Source: Oscheius onirici (taxonomy: Eukaryota; Nematoda; Chromadorea; Rhabditida; Rhabditidae). From it: DNA of 64,000 nt. The notes beneath the pieces were generated by a model that was given only the letters and a program-made list of their open reading frames with translations, was not told the DNA's origin and did not search any database. Both the position numbers and the translations under genes were made by a program. Positions 35,060 through 45,143 of the stretch are shown here, in pieces. Each line of letters opens with the position of its first letter. Position 1 is the first letter of the stretch. Where the stretch lies: contig OW051471.1 in the NCBI GenBank assembly GCA_932521025.1, forward strand, positions 4,030,001 through 4,094,000. Reading direction: 5' to 3'.

Positions 35060-35440
35060 AATGCTGTAGTACAATATATTCTTGCTTCGTCTTCCTAAGA
35101 ATCTGGCTAGTCATCCCCTCGCACACACGCATCGGGTTGTTATTCCTCTCCCTAATCCAAAAATATACTCTCGACTTGTTTTGTTCTTATATTCCGATCT
35201 GTTCTACTAGAAAGACCCCTATACCCCACTTGCTCATTGGCTCAATTTTGTTTGTGTCGTGCCACATTGGCCTGTGATTAAGCGTTTACCCAATGTGTTT
35301 TACTTTTTTCTCTCTCTATAATCGGTAAAATAATGAACCTATTTTTATATGTATTGTTCACTCTTCGATAGTTGAGTCTTTTCCATACTTTGACATGTAG
35401 TTTGTTTTCAATTGCTTCCTGCGTTTTCAGTCTGATCTCG
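35060..35440. other. Spacer between DNAJB12/14 and SFMBT
   Basis: Contains the 3' flank of the J-protein gene and, at 35421-35430, a TTTTCAG acceptor ten bases before the SFMBT start, a likely trans-splice site. No other feature. Confidence 0.45.
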
Positions 35441-38278
35441 ATGACAGAAGTCTCGGTGAGTTCTTCTTCAATTATAAAAACTATATTTTGTAGCCGGAAC
35501 CGGGAACTTCGTATTCGGAATCGTCAAATTTCGAGAATGTTGCGCCAGAGGAAAAAAAAAAGAAGACGGTCAAAAACGATACTTTCCGCTGGGAAAAATA
35601 CCTAGAAGTCAGTTTTTCAAACTATTTTGCACAATAAAATCTTAGGAAATGGGATGCTATTCGTCGACACATTCTCCTCTTTGGAAACACTGCTCAATGA
35701 TGGAAAAACAAGTTTTCGATGTTCTTTTCGACAAGGACCTGATCATTTTCGTCCAGCAGAAGAATGGCAGCCTACGACCAGCATCAATTATTGTAACTTC
35801 ATATTTTCTTTTATTCTACAAAATGTTTCAGTTATCCCTCGGTCTCGAATGTCACGTGGAATACCAGGACGTTGCCCACAACGGCAGCGACTGGGTTAGC
35901 CTGAATCAGATTTTAACAAATCCTCTGAAAGCTCTGGAACGACAGCAGTTAATTTCACTAAACTTTTCGAATAACTTATAATTCACAGAGAAGTACTCGC
36001 CCAAGTGAACACGCCTTTGAACTTTGTCAACATGGACGACGTTCAAGAACATCGAAACGTCTTGGATCAGGAACTGCACACGCTGATCAAGCCCGGAATG
36101 TACTTTGAGCTGAAGGATTTCCACGATCCGCAGCAAATGTTCGTAGCCAAAGTCATCTCGTCACATGGTGGAATCGTCGTTTACAGCACCATAGAAACTC
36201 AAGGAGTGCGTTTTTACTGTTTCTTTCTGCTCGATATTTTTAATCAACTTCTCATCGTTTCAGTTGCAGACGATCCATCTCCACGATCCCCTCTGCTATC
36301 CCCTCGGCTGGACTCGAAGTCATCCCGGAGAATGTACTTATCACGCCGGCTATCCTCCTAGTCTTATCGAGGAGATTTTGGTAAACGGTGTGCCCAGAAT
36401 ATGCTTCACCAAATTATCTGACGATCCGCACAATCTACAGGTCTTTTCGTTATCTGTACATCAAACTCTTGGGTCTTTTAGATTGGAAATCTGGTCGAGG
36501 TACTGGATGGACGTTCGGGCATGGTCAGCTATCCGGCTCACATTTCACAGATCATATCGCCGCGATGTGCCATAGCCGACATCTTTACAGATTACGACGT
36601 CGAACCCGAAAGGATTTATGTGACCAAAAACACGCCCGGAATTTACCCACAAGACTATTCGTTACATAACAAAATCCGCATGCAGACGCCGCTGAAAATG
36701 TCAAATCTGGGCCAGGAATTTAGCTGGATCAACTACAAAAACATGGCCAGAGTACAGAGAGCCGTCTCGGCTGTTGAAAATAGTCTGAATACGCCGAATA
36801 CTCAGAAAGTGCACTGCATGCAGTACGTTGAGGTAAATTACGCCTTTTCTGACTGAATTTGATTAATATTTCAGTATTTCTCGTACGATATCGGAGTGAT
36901 GACGCCAGCCTTGATAGTCCGATCTAAATTGGATTCGATCTGGCTCATGACCGGTCTGAACAAGTCGGCCTCTCAGTCTGTTCACTGCTTCTTCGGCTCG
37001 ACTCAGATCTTTCCAGTCGGATTCGCGACGAAACACGATGTCCCGTTTTGCGCTAACGCGGATGTTGTCAATTTACTGCCCGAAAAACCTGACAGTAGGT
37101 TATTTTAAACCTTTTTTTTGGGAAGCAAAAGATTCAGACCCGGAACAGTCACGATTCGAGCTCGAGAAGCAATACAAATCGGTCCCGCCGCCAATTTTCC
37201 GGAAACCTCAGTATAGTGGTCGAGGCCGACCCGAGAGAACGTGGCATTTCATGACCGACTGGAATCTGAGAGGCGACAACTGGCTCCCAAGTGCTCATAT
37301 CAATCGGAACTGTCGTCAAGGAGCATGGCTGGACCCGAAGTCGTTTACCAGCATCAAAGACTCCTTTCCAAGCGGAAGTATTGCCGATGTCATCGAACTC
37401 ATTTTCAAGGTTTTCCATCTTTTATTTAAGCAAAAAAATCTATATATTTTCAGGAGTTCTTCCGCTGTACGAAGCCAGACTACAAGCAAGACGTTATCAC
37501 GACATTCGACGTATCCGATTCGAAGCAAGTCATGCCGAAACAGACAGTCAAATATCGCTTCAAAATGGAAGGATGGACGGCTACTTTGTCAGCTTGTGAA
37601 TCTTGCGAAAACTATCCAGGATGGCTTAGAGTTAGTTTTCCTCTAATTTTTCGTTACTCCCATATTTTAGGCATTCCTGCAATGTTACGGCTGCTGTCCG
37701 AATCTGCTTACTCTCGATCCCAATACGCCGTGCGATGCCGTCTGTTCGACTATTGCAAGCTTTTTTCCGGTCTAAAAATAATCTACTTTCAGTCCGATCC
37801 GGTTCTTATTGCTCTAGTGAACGAGAATGGAAAACGAGCTCTACAGGACGGCGGCCCGGGAAAGAAAAGGGTTCGCACGAATCAGCCGAAACCAGGTCGA
37901 ATTCCACAGGTACTTTTCCTTTTTCCACAAGATAAAATAACTTTAGGGCTATTTTAGCGGTGTGGTCGATGCTCTTCCGGCCCGTGGTCAACGCCAAGTT
38001 GGAGCCATCGATGTGCCCGAATATGTAAACTGGACAAAGTCGCGACTCGGAGAATATCTTCTGGACCACAATCCCAGCATGAGAGTTCTGCTACAACAGC
38101 TACAAAACAAGGTTTGTTTCAAGTCGAACTTCTGTGACAAAGTTCTCTTTAGAAGGCATCAGTTTCCGAAATTTTGCAATGCCGCGATGCGATGGCCGTT
38201 TGTCGGCTCGGATTCAAACCACGGGATGCTGAGAAACTCCTCGAAGCTCTAGAGGGACTTCGACATGCTTATCGCTAA
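35441..38278 (+). CDS. SFMBT-type chromatin protein: MBT repeats, SLED-like domain, C-terminal SAM-like domain
   Basis: SFMBT proteins bind methyl-lysine histone tails and work in Polycomb-type repression. Start MTEVSPEPGTSYSESSNFEN, then FRWEKYLEEM, the W-x-x-YL opening of the first MBT repeat. Further MBT-like segments include HTLIKPGMYFELKDFHDPQQ, VAKVISSHGGIVVY, YPLGWTRSH, FSWINYKNM, and YDIGVMTPALIVRSKL. After the repeats, HINRNCRQGAWLDPKSF, IADVIELIFKEFFRCTKPDY, MPKQTVKYRFKMEGW and FLQCYGCCPNLLTLD align by eye with the SLED DNA-binding domain of vertebrate SFMBT. The end (VNWTKSRLGEYLLDH through AEKLLEALEGLRHAYR) resembles a SAM domain. Domain order matches SFMBT. About a dozen introns; individual borders not all checked. 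Confidence 0.8.
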
Positions 38279-38373
38279 CTGATTGTGAATTTTTCTTACG
38301 CTTGTAACATTTATCCATTATTCGTACGAGTATCTTGTTATCGAAAACTTTAAAATATAATAAACGTTTACTT

Positions 38374-41300
38374 TCAAAAATCTTGGTCATCGTGGTCTTC
38401 AGAAAGAGGCCCGCTGCAATTTGTCGCTAGATCGTCTGCGCTGGAATAGACGTGTCCACACCAAATACAATACAGATGCCGGCTTCTCAGATAGCCGATT
38501 ATTTCTAGTAGTCTAAAAATTTGTAGAGAATGGAACGAAAAAGTATACCTTTCGCCTAATTCCGCCTCGGTCATCTCGTCAAAACGTTCTTCTCTTTCCG
38601 CCGATTCTTCGTTTCCGTAAGTCCACAGCAAATCGTCGGGATCCTTGATTGACGGCCCGGCCGAATCGTCTTCTTTTTTGGCGTAACTTTTCCAAAACCA
38701 AGGCTTTTCTGGTCGATTGATGCCCTGTCTGGAAACAAAGGAATTATTTGGCGTAGCTTGGCTGGGTATCTAACGTTTACACATTGTTCGGATTTCTAAG
38801 AGACTGGACTTGGTTACTGATCAGAGTATTTTGAGAACTCGCGAGTTTCATAACATCACGTGTCGCTGTTCCTATGACTAATGGGTATGTCTGTATGCTC
38901 AATTGTTACAATAATATTAGGGCGCGTCAAAAGTCTTTATACTTAGTTTTACAGCTACCCTTCAAACTGATCGGATTGGTCCGGGATTGTTCCTGGGGGT
39001 AATCGACTTCGAAAAAAAATATTGAAAGCTTTTTATTTGGGACAGTTTGGATTTTGGGATCAAGGGTTACGGTAGGTTTTAAAATCGTCCAAAAAACGTA
39101 TTTTCGCGATAACTTTTTGTGTTTTCAGCCCGATTGAATCAGTAGTTTTCTCAAAAATTCAGTTTCGATCGCCGAAAATCAACATGTGGGGGAGCACATA
39201 GTCGAAATTTAGGAATTAACCAGCCGGCTTCGCCACCTGTCGACGGCTTTTTTTACTTGTGTTTTCTTCTCTACTTCTGATCCCTTCCCCAGTCAACCGA
39301 TCTCTTCTGATATCTTCCCCAGTCAACCGATCTCTTCTGATCCCTTCCCCAGCCAAACGATCTCTTCTGATATCTTCCCCAGTCAACCGATCTCTTCTGA
39401 TCCCTTCCCCAGCCAAACGATCTCTTCTGATATCTTCCCCAGTCAAACGATCTCTTCTGATCCCTTCCTTAGTCAGATCAACCGGTCCCTTCTTTTCCCC
39501 TAGCGGTTACCCCGATTTCCTACTCGAGACAATTTAGCAAAAATAGTTGGCGAGGAAAACCCGGGTCGTCTGGGTGGAACGGTGGCGACTCTTAACAATA
39601 CACCAAAATTTCAGGTCCCGGAGAAACAAACAAACACACAGAGTCCACGACATACACCATCAGGGATGGGCGGATAGTTTTTTTTCGACCAGATATCCGA
39701 AAAAAATTTTTTTTGATCGGATATCGGATACCGGATATCCGAATTTTCTCTCTCGACCGGATACCGGACATCCGAAAGTAGATAAAATGGACCGGATAAT
39801 TCATTCATAACAATGAGCAAAATAGTAATGAAGAAAAACATCGACTGAACATTCGATAAATGCATCAAAACTAGTAGAACAAAGGCGAAAATCGTGTTTC
39901 CCATGTAAAAATTTTAATAAAAAAAAATTAATAGGAATTATCCGAAATACCCGGTCAAAAATATCCGATCTCGGATAGTTTTCGTACCGGATATTTTTTC
40001 GGATAATTATCCGAAATTTTCGACCAGATAACTTTCGGATATCGGATATCCGGTATCCGGATCCGCCCATCCCTGGACACCATTGCGCTTTAGTAGTAGA
40101 GATATCGTTCCACAGCAGGCTTGGGCGAGCGCTCGCATGCGAGCACAAAATTTGAAAATGCTCGCGCTCGCGGTGCGAGCAGAGCTGTGCTCGCGAGCAA
40201 GCTGCGAGCAGTGGGTCCCACAACGATCTGATAAAAACGATTTTGAAAAATGTCTTCAATGTTGCTTCTCCTTTTTCGAATTCTTTCTTTTTTATTGCTT
40301 TGTTTTCTTTTCATTGTTATTTTAATGGTTTATCGTTCGTTTTATACAGTTTTGGCATAAAAAATAATTTTAGACTCCTCGCCCTGCTGAAAACGCGTAT
40401 GATCCATATTTCGAAGAATGCGGCGAAGACAAGTACAAATGTAAAATTTGTGACCATACGACCCAGCCTGGTGTTTTGCCCGATCCCCGACGTGGCAAAG
40501 ATTGTTACCCCAACATTCGCAAAATTGCCCGTTCGACACTTTGTGCTCCTTCAAAAAGCAGCGAGTCAGAGAGAGATTTCTCTGCAGCACGTCTCATAAC
40601 GACAGATCTCCGCAACAGACTGTCTTCAGACAACTTGAAAATTATTTTGTTTGTTAACCTTAACAGTCACCAAAAATGGCTGAAAATTTATTTTGTTCTC
40701 CGTAGAACCTAACATTGTGTTGTCCTTCTTTTCAAATCAATAAAATCGTTGTTTTTCATTTTTCACTAAGTTTTTGCTCGCGCTCGCACAAAAAATCGCT
40801 GCTCGCCCAACCCTGTTCCACAGCCTTTATTTCAGAGTTGATATCTTACAGGGATGATTTTCAGCCCAGTAAAATGCTACTGTTAAAAAAACAAAAAAAA
40901 ATCCTCTCGGCGGACTCGAACCCTGGTCGCTTCTGCGTGAATTTCCCAGAACCACTACACCAAAAATGCGCAAATGTGAAAGTCGAATAACTTTTTTCGG
41001 GAAGGAGTAAAATATGTTTTTCAAAAAAAGAAAGATGCGTCTCGATGAGCTTAGTTTTTTTTTGTAGTTGACCATTTTTTGTATCTCCTAACATCAAAAA
41101 GTTATCGCGAAATACGTTTTTTGGCCTATTTTAAAACCTACTGTAACCCTTGATCCCAAAATCCAAACTGTCTCAAAAGCTCTCATTATTTTTTTTCGAG
41201 GTCGATTACCCCCAGGAACAATCCCGGACCGATCCGATCAGTTTGAAGGGTAGCTGTAGAACTAATTACAAAGACTTTATGAAGATTGACGCGCCCTAAT

Positions 41301-42142
41301 AGAATGACGATTCGGTTTGTCTCTTACACTAACACACCGTCTACATAAGAGCAAACACTTTTATTTCTTGATTGTTCGATAAAACTTCTAAAGGAAGGGA
41401 AAAAGGTACCTGACATCGAGATCCATGCACGTTTTTCTGCAGTTGACGATGTCCGAGATGAGTTTCCGTGTGACCGTGTTGTTCTTTTTCCTTCTGCGGA
41501 AATCTTCGAGAATTTCGTCCTAAAATGAATGGATCCTAGCAACAAAACGGAGGAAATACATGTCGATCAGCATTGTTCTTCATTTTATCCATTTCTGCCT
41601 TGATTCGGGTAGCCGCTTCTGATTGATTTTGTCTTCGTTTTTGTAAGAGCTCGTAATCGTGGCCAAATCCGTGTCGGCCCAACTTTATTTCGAGAGGTAG
41701 AGGCACTCTTATGCCAGAACCGAGATCATTTTCTGAATTGAATATTTTTGCGAAGCATCGAAGGAAGGAACGACATACCATCTTTCTTCTTTCCCAAGCT
41801 CATTCCAGGCTTATAACCCATCTTTGCCATCATGGCAAATCCTTTTGTAGTTTCACATACGGGTTTGTTCAATGCTTCCTCTCGTCGTTCCTTTTCTAAA
41901 CCAGCATTTGAACAGGAATAACAGGTCAAAACCAACCAACTTCGTCTCTTTTTGGCTTTTTCGCGTGTCTTTCCTCGTTATCCGATCGCATTCTTTCTAT
42001 TTTCAGCAGTCGTTTACCCGTAGATGTTGTTGCTAAGCCTGAGTCATATTTGCAGTGAAAAGATGACGTAAATGGAAATACCTGCTGTATTTGCTGCTTC
42101 TGCTGCTACTAGAAAGTTGTCGGACATGTAGTCTTCATCCAT
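38374..42142 (-). CDS. gpatch11: G-patch domain protein GPATCH11 (G-patch plus DUF4187), split by a 2.7 kb intron
   Basis: Start MDEDYMSDNFLVAAEAANTA at 42142, just after a TTTCAG. The G-patch is at 41770-41850 (AMMAKMGYKPGMSLGKKKDG), followed by FGHDYELLQKRRQNQSEAA and RKLISDIVNCRKTCMDLDV. The next coding exon is 2681 bp away (intron 38729-41409) and continues in phase RQGINRPEKPWFW, matching the spacing of vertebrate GPATCH11, where the same Leu-Asp-Val is followed by a Trp-rich segment. The last exons hold LGERLLEIIGYLRSRHLYCI and WCGHVYSSADDLATNCSGPL, the DUF4187 domain with its CxxC. The family is implicated in RNA splicing. Without the long intron the two ends would look like separate genes. 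The intron is filled by R1 copies, a minisatellite and two hAT-like elements. Confidence 0.85.
38937..39220 (+). repeat. Dispersed repeat R1, copy 3 (opposite orientation)
   Basis: Begins GGGCGCGTCAAAAGTC and continues with CAGCTACCCTTCAAACTGAT and GATCAAGGGTTACGGTAG, matching the far ends of the other copies in reverse. It lacks the tRNA-like part but continues into a segment matching 26060-26160. Confidence 0.65.
39279..39496. repeat. Minisatellite, 30-bp unit, about seven repeats
   Basis: Units read GATCCCTTCCCCAGTCAACC GATCTCTTCT with alternation between GATCCC and GATATC at the unit start, giving a 60-bp higher-order period. The open frames through it (repeating SLLIPSPVNR-type peptides) follow from a unit length divisible by three. 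Confidence 0.9.
39661..40075. mobile_element. hAT-like MITE, 415 bp
   Basis: Inverted ends CAGGGATGGGCGGAT and ATCCGCCCATCCCTG enclose repeated GGATATCCG motifs. Flanks are TACACCAT (39653-39660) and GACACCAT (40076-40083), an 8-bp target duplication with one mismatch. No coding capacity. Confidence 0.82.
40116..40815 (+). mobile_element. Short hAT-family element, 700 bp, intact ends and duplication
   Basis: Inverted ends CAGGCTTGGGCGAGC and GCTCGCCCAACCCTG are flanked by a perfect 8-bp duplication TTCCACAG (40108-40115 and 40816-40823). Both ends continue into GCTCGC-rich sequence. The interior carries one exon of a shortened hAT protein. Confidence 0.9.
40374..40712 (+). CDS. Mini hAT protein: half BED finger joined to hAT dimerisation domain
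   Basis: After an AATTTTAG acceptor the frame reads TPRPAENAYDPYFEECGEDK, then YKCKICDHTTQPGV, the CxxC half of a BED zinc finger. It then passes without interruption into CYPNIRKIARSTLCAPSKSS, ESERDFSAARLITTDLRNRL and SSDNLKIILFVNLN, the hAT dimerisation domain. The His pair of the finger and the whole catalytic core are missing. The upstream exon with the start codon was not found. The architecture is the same as at 11240-11646. Confidence 0.6.
   Translation, partial: TPRPAENAYDPYFEECGEDKYKCKICDHTTQPGVLPDPRRGKDCYPNIRKIARSTLCAPSKSSESERDFSAARLITTDLRNRLSSDNLKIILFVNLNSHQKWLKIYFVLRRT
40899..41301 (-). repeat. Dispersed repeat R1, copy 4, with tRNA-like head
   Basis: Read on the minus strand it starts at the TAGGGCGCGTCAATC end (41301) and ends in a tRNA-like part at about 40903-40972 with box A TGGTGTAGTGG and box B GGGTTCGAGTCC, followed by a T-rich tract. 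Between the boxes TTCTG and CAGAA can pair. Confidence 0.75.
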
Positions 42143-42438
42143 TTCTGTTCTGAAATAAAGAAATGGACTTCAGAAATGAAAAGCAAAATGAAATAAAAGA
42201 GTAACAGGAAGTGAAAAATTAAATTTTTCGACGTTTTAATAGGCGGCCAGCTAGTGCGTCACCAGACTACATTAATTTAGACCGCAATAAAAGAAATCCT
42301 AAAATATTATTTTTTCGATTTATGTTTTCACCTTCTTCTAGTTGTTCTGTTCTTCTAGCTCGTAAACATACATTTTTAAATACCCCTCTTACTTCATTTC
42401 TTTTTTGCTAAACAAATTTCAGGTCTAGCCTTTACGTG
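42143..42438. promoter_or_regulatory. Shared upstream region of divergent GPATCH11 and TATDN2-like genes
   Basis: Only 296 bp separate the two start codons, and each is preceded by its own TTTCAG acceptor. The control elements of both genes probably lie here; no specific motif was identified. Confidence 0.45.
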
Positions 42439-44977
42439 ATGACCGAAGAGTCTAACAATAAGGCTCCGTTTCCTTCACGTCCATTTCCATCATCAGTGCG
42501 TATTCCGCCACGAGTAACGAGATCTGCTACAAAAATGGCTGAAAAGTAAGACAACGTTATTACTCTTTCTAATATCACTTTCCAGTGCTCAAGACTTTCC
42601 CGGAGAAATACGCAACACTATTACTACGGCTTTCAATCAACCGCAAAGAGTTACCAGAGGAGGAAAAAGAGGTCGTGGACGTGGGCATGCTCCCAATCGT
42701 CCATTTTCCCAGGTACCAGCTCTATTCATTTTTTAGTATTGCGTTTTTCAGCCAACCAATGTTCGTCCTAATCCTCCGAAAATGGAAATTGAAGAGATTA
42801 TTCCGGGATCTAATATCGAGTCTACTTGCATAAGCAGCATCGCCCCACAAGACGTCAAAGTTTGCCGACTTCGTAGCAAAGCTAATTTTGAGATTGTTCC
42901 GGAAATTGTTATCAAGGAAGGCAATGTTACCAAAGCTGTATTGAAGAAAATTGTCCTAGTCGAAGAGGTATGGCGCTTTAGATTTCGAAGCGCATTTTTC
43001 ACTCGACGCGACCTGATTTTAAATGTTGATCCTTCCCATCTATCTTCTCAGGGTAATCGCCAAGTGGAGAATTCTAAAACCACGAAGCGCCCGTCCAACT
43101 CTAGCATTCCGCCACCTAAAAAGTTCCGATTTTCAAGGGTTGTGGCTTTTGAAGATGTTATCTGGCTTTCTGTTCGATCTTTTATGTACTTCTTTCAGAA
43201 GCGAGTTGTCGAGCAGGCAGAAGGCAGGAGCGTGACCAATATATCTAGCCAATACAGAACGTACTACCTTCCCGAGGACGAACGTATGAGTAAACTTGTT
43301 TCACCTGTAGTTTAAAAGCATTTTTTTTTCAGAAGATAAAAAAGTGAAAGGCTCGCAAGTCTATGTTCCTGCTGGAAGAGGAAGGTACCAATCGGATGCT
43401 TCCCAAGATTTTTCTGGTCGAGGGCCGGTTCGTCCTTTAACATGTTCCAGTGACGAAGAGGGAGAAATTAAATCGAAACCACAGGCTCTATACGTATGTA
43501 TTTAGTCCGTTTCTTTAATGTTCATCTTTGATAGGATATTCCTCCTGGTCGTATACCTACTCACAAGGCCGTAAGTCAGCAGTACGAAACAGGTCCCAGA
43601 ATAGCTCCCGCAACCTCACGTACTTTGTCAGTGCAAGATGTTGAAACGGTTTGGCCCAGTTTTTGCCTTATTGACTTGCTTTCAGGCTAGTGTCCGAAAA
43701 TTGAACTTGCTCGATGATTCGAAATGGCCAATGCAGCACAAAAAACCGTTGTTCAAGGTAAAAGTTAGGGAGATCAATGATGTAATTCGTCTTTTGCAAC
43801 TTCTTAACTCTAGACTTTAGCTGATGCAGGCGAAGACACCATTTATTGACAGCCATTGTCATCTCGACTTTATCTACCCTAAAGTAGACAAGAAAAAGGA
43901 GAGTGACGAATATCTTGATGCGTGGAAGAACGACCTCTTCCCCGGCGCCTTCCCTCCAAACTTTGCTGGTACTCTTATCTTCATTCAGACTCACAAAACT
44001 AATTTTAGGCTGCATTCCCAACTTCATTGAGCCGGCCCTCTGGTACGACCAAGGAAATGGATGCTACGATTTGAATTGGATCAAAAAACAACTCGAGGTA
44101 TGACTCTTTTTTTTCATATTTCAGCACATTTTTGCAGAGTCCCTATGTGTTCGGTGGTACCTATGGAGTGCATCCACACGAAGCAACTAGATTCCACGAT
44201 GCCGTTTACCCACACCTCGACGAACTGCTGGCAGCACCGGATCTAAAAGCCATAGCTGTGGGCGAATGCGGTCTCGATGCTCAAAGGTAAGGGTTTCTTG
44301 TTTTGCTTCTGTACTACTGTTTTAGCGGAATCAAGGATCTGAAGCGAGAGCAGATCGAATCCTTCAGAAAACAAGTAAACCTAGCCAAGAAGCATGACCT
44401 ACCGATCGTAATTCACTGCAGGTATTTTATTTCGCACAGTCCAAAAGTTCATTGTCTGCAGAGGACCGAATAAAGGAGATGACTACCAAATCGAAAAGAA
44501 GTGCCTCGAAATTATGAAGGAGGAGAAACTGAGTCGATGGCACTCGATCCACAGACACTGCTTCAAAGTTGACTTCACCGCGTACTCGATGTGGGTGAAA
44601 GCATTCCCAAACACGTTCTTCGGTTCGCTTGCCTAGTTTTCCCCACAAATTGTTATGTTCAGGCATCACACCGCTGACTGGTCCAATTGATGACGGTCTG
44701 AAGCAGGCTATTGAGAAAATCCCACTATCACGTCTGCTATTGGAGACGGATGCTCCCTATTTCCTTCCTCGCCAAGTTAGTTATTCGAACTTTTCTTAGC
44801 AAAGTATATCTTTAGTTCGACGGTGTTGGTCCGAACGGATGTTCTCTCCCCGGTATGGCAATCTGTGCTGCCGAAGTGATTGCCCAGCTGAAGAACATTG
44901 ACCTGGAAGCCGTCCTCACAGCCACTACCCAGAATACTCGTCGTTGTTATGGCCTCTATGACAATATTGTAGACTAA
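42439..44977 (+). CDS. tatdn2: TatD-family metal-dependent DNase, TATDN2-like
   Basis: TatD enzymes are TIM-barrel, metal-dependent 3'-5' nucleases. Start MTEESNNKAPFPSRPFPSSV, 18 bases after a TTTCAG acceptor. A long basic, disordered N-terminal part includes GGKRGRGRGHAPNRPF and RPSNSSIPPPKKFRF. The catalytic barrel begins at about 43840 with FIDSHCHLDFI (HxH metal site), then GTYGVHPHEATRF, AIAVGECGLDA (Glu ligand), LPIVIHCRGP (His), HSIHRHCFKVDFTAYS (His) and RLLLETDAPYFLPR (Asp), ending RRCYGLYDNIVD. All metal ligands are present. The long N-terminal extension resembles vertebrate TATDN2 rather than TATDN1/3. It is divergent from GPATCH11 with 296 bp between start codons. Confidence 0.88.
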
Positions 44978-45143
44978 GATCTCCCACAATCCAGTCAGTT
45001 AACTTCTAATATTATTTCGTTCCCCTATCTTTCCTGATCCGTTTTTTTGTCTAACTGTTATAGGTGTTTTCCCCTATAAATATCGTTCAACGTACTATTC
45101 TCCCATGTTTATTGTACTGACTGCATTTCTTAACTGGCTGCGA

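Noticed and set aside
33527-38278. Operon of DNAJB12/14 and SFMBT genes
   Set aside because: Same strand, but 382 bp apart with unrelated functions; typical nematode operon spacing is nearer 100 bp. Not enough evidence without leader-sequence data.
39279-39496. Possible CRISPR-like array of 30-bp repeats
   Set aside because: Units are directly tandem with no unique spacers, and the genome is eukaryotic; it is a minisatellite.
40243-40599. Hydrophobic plus-strand frame MKNVFNVASPFSNSFFFIALF as a membrane protein
   Set aside because: It crosses the intron-like A+T-rich part of the hAT mini-element and runs out of frame with the half-finger exon.
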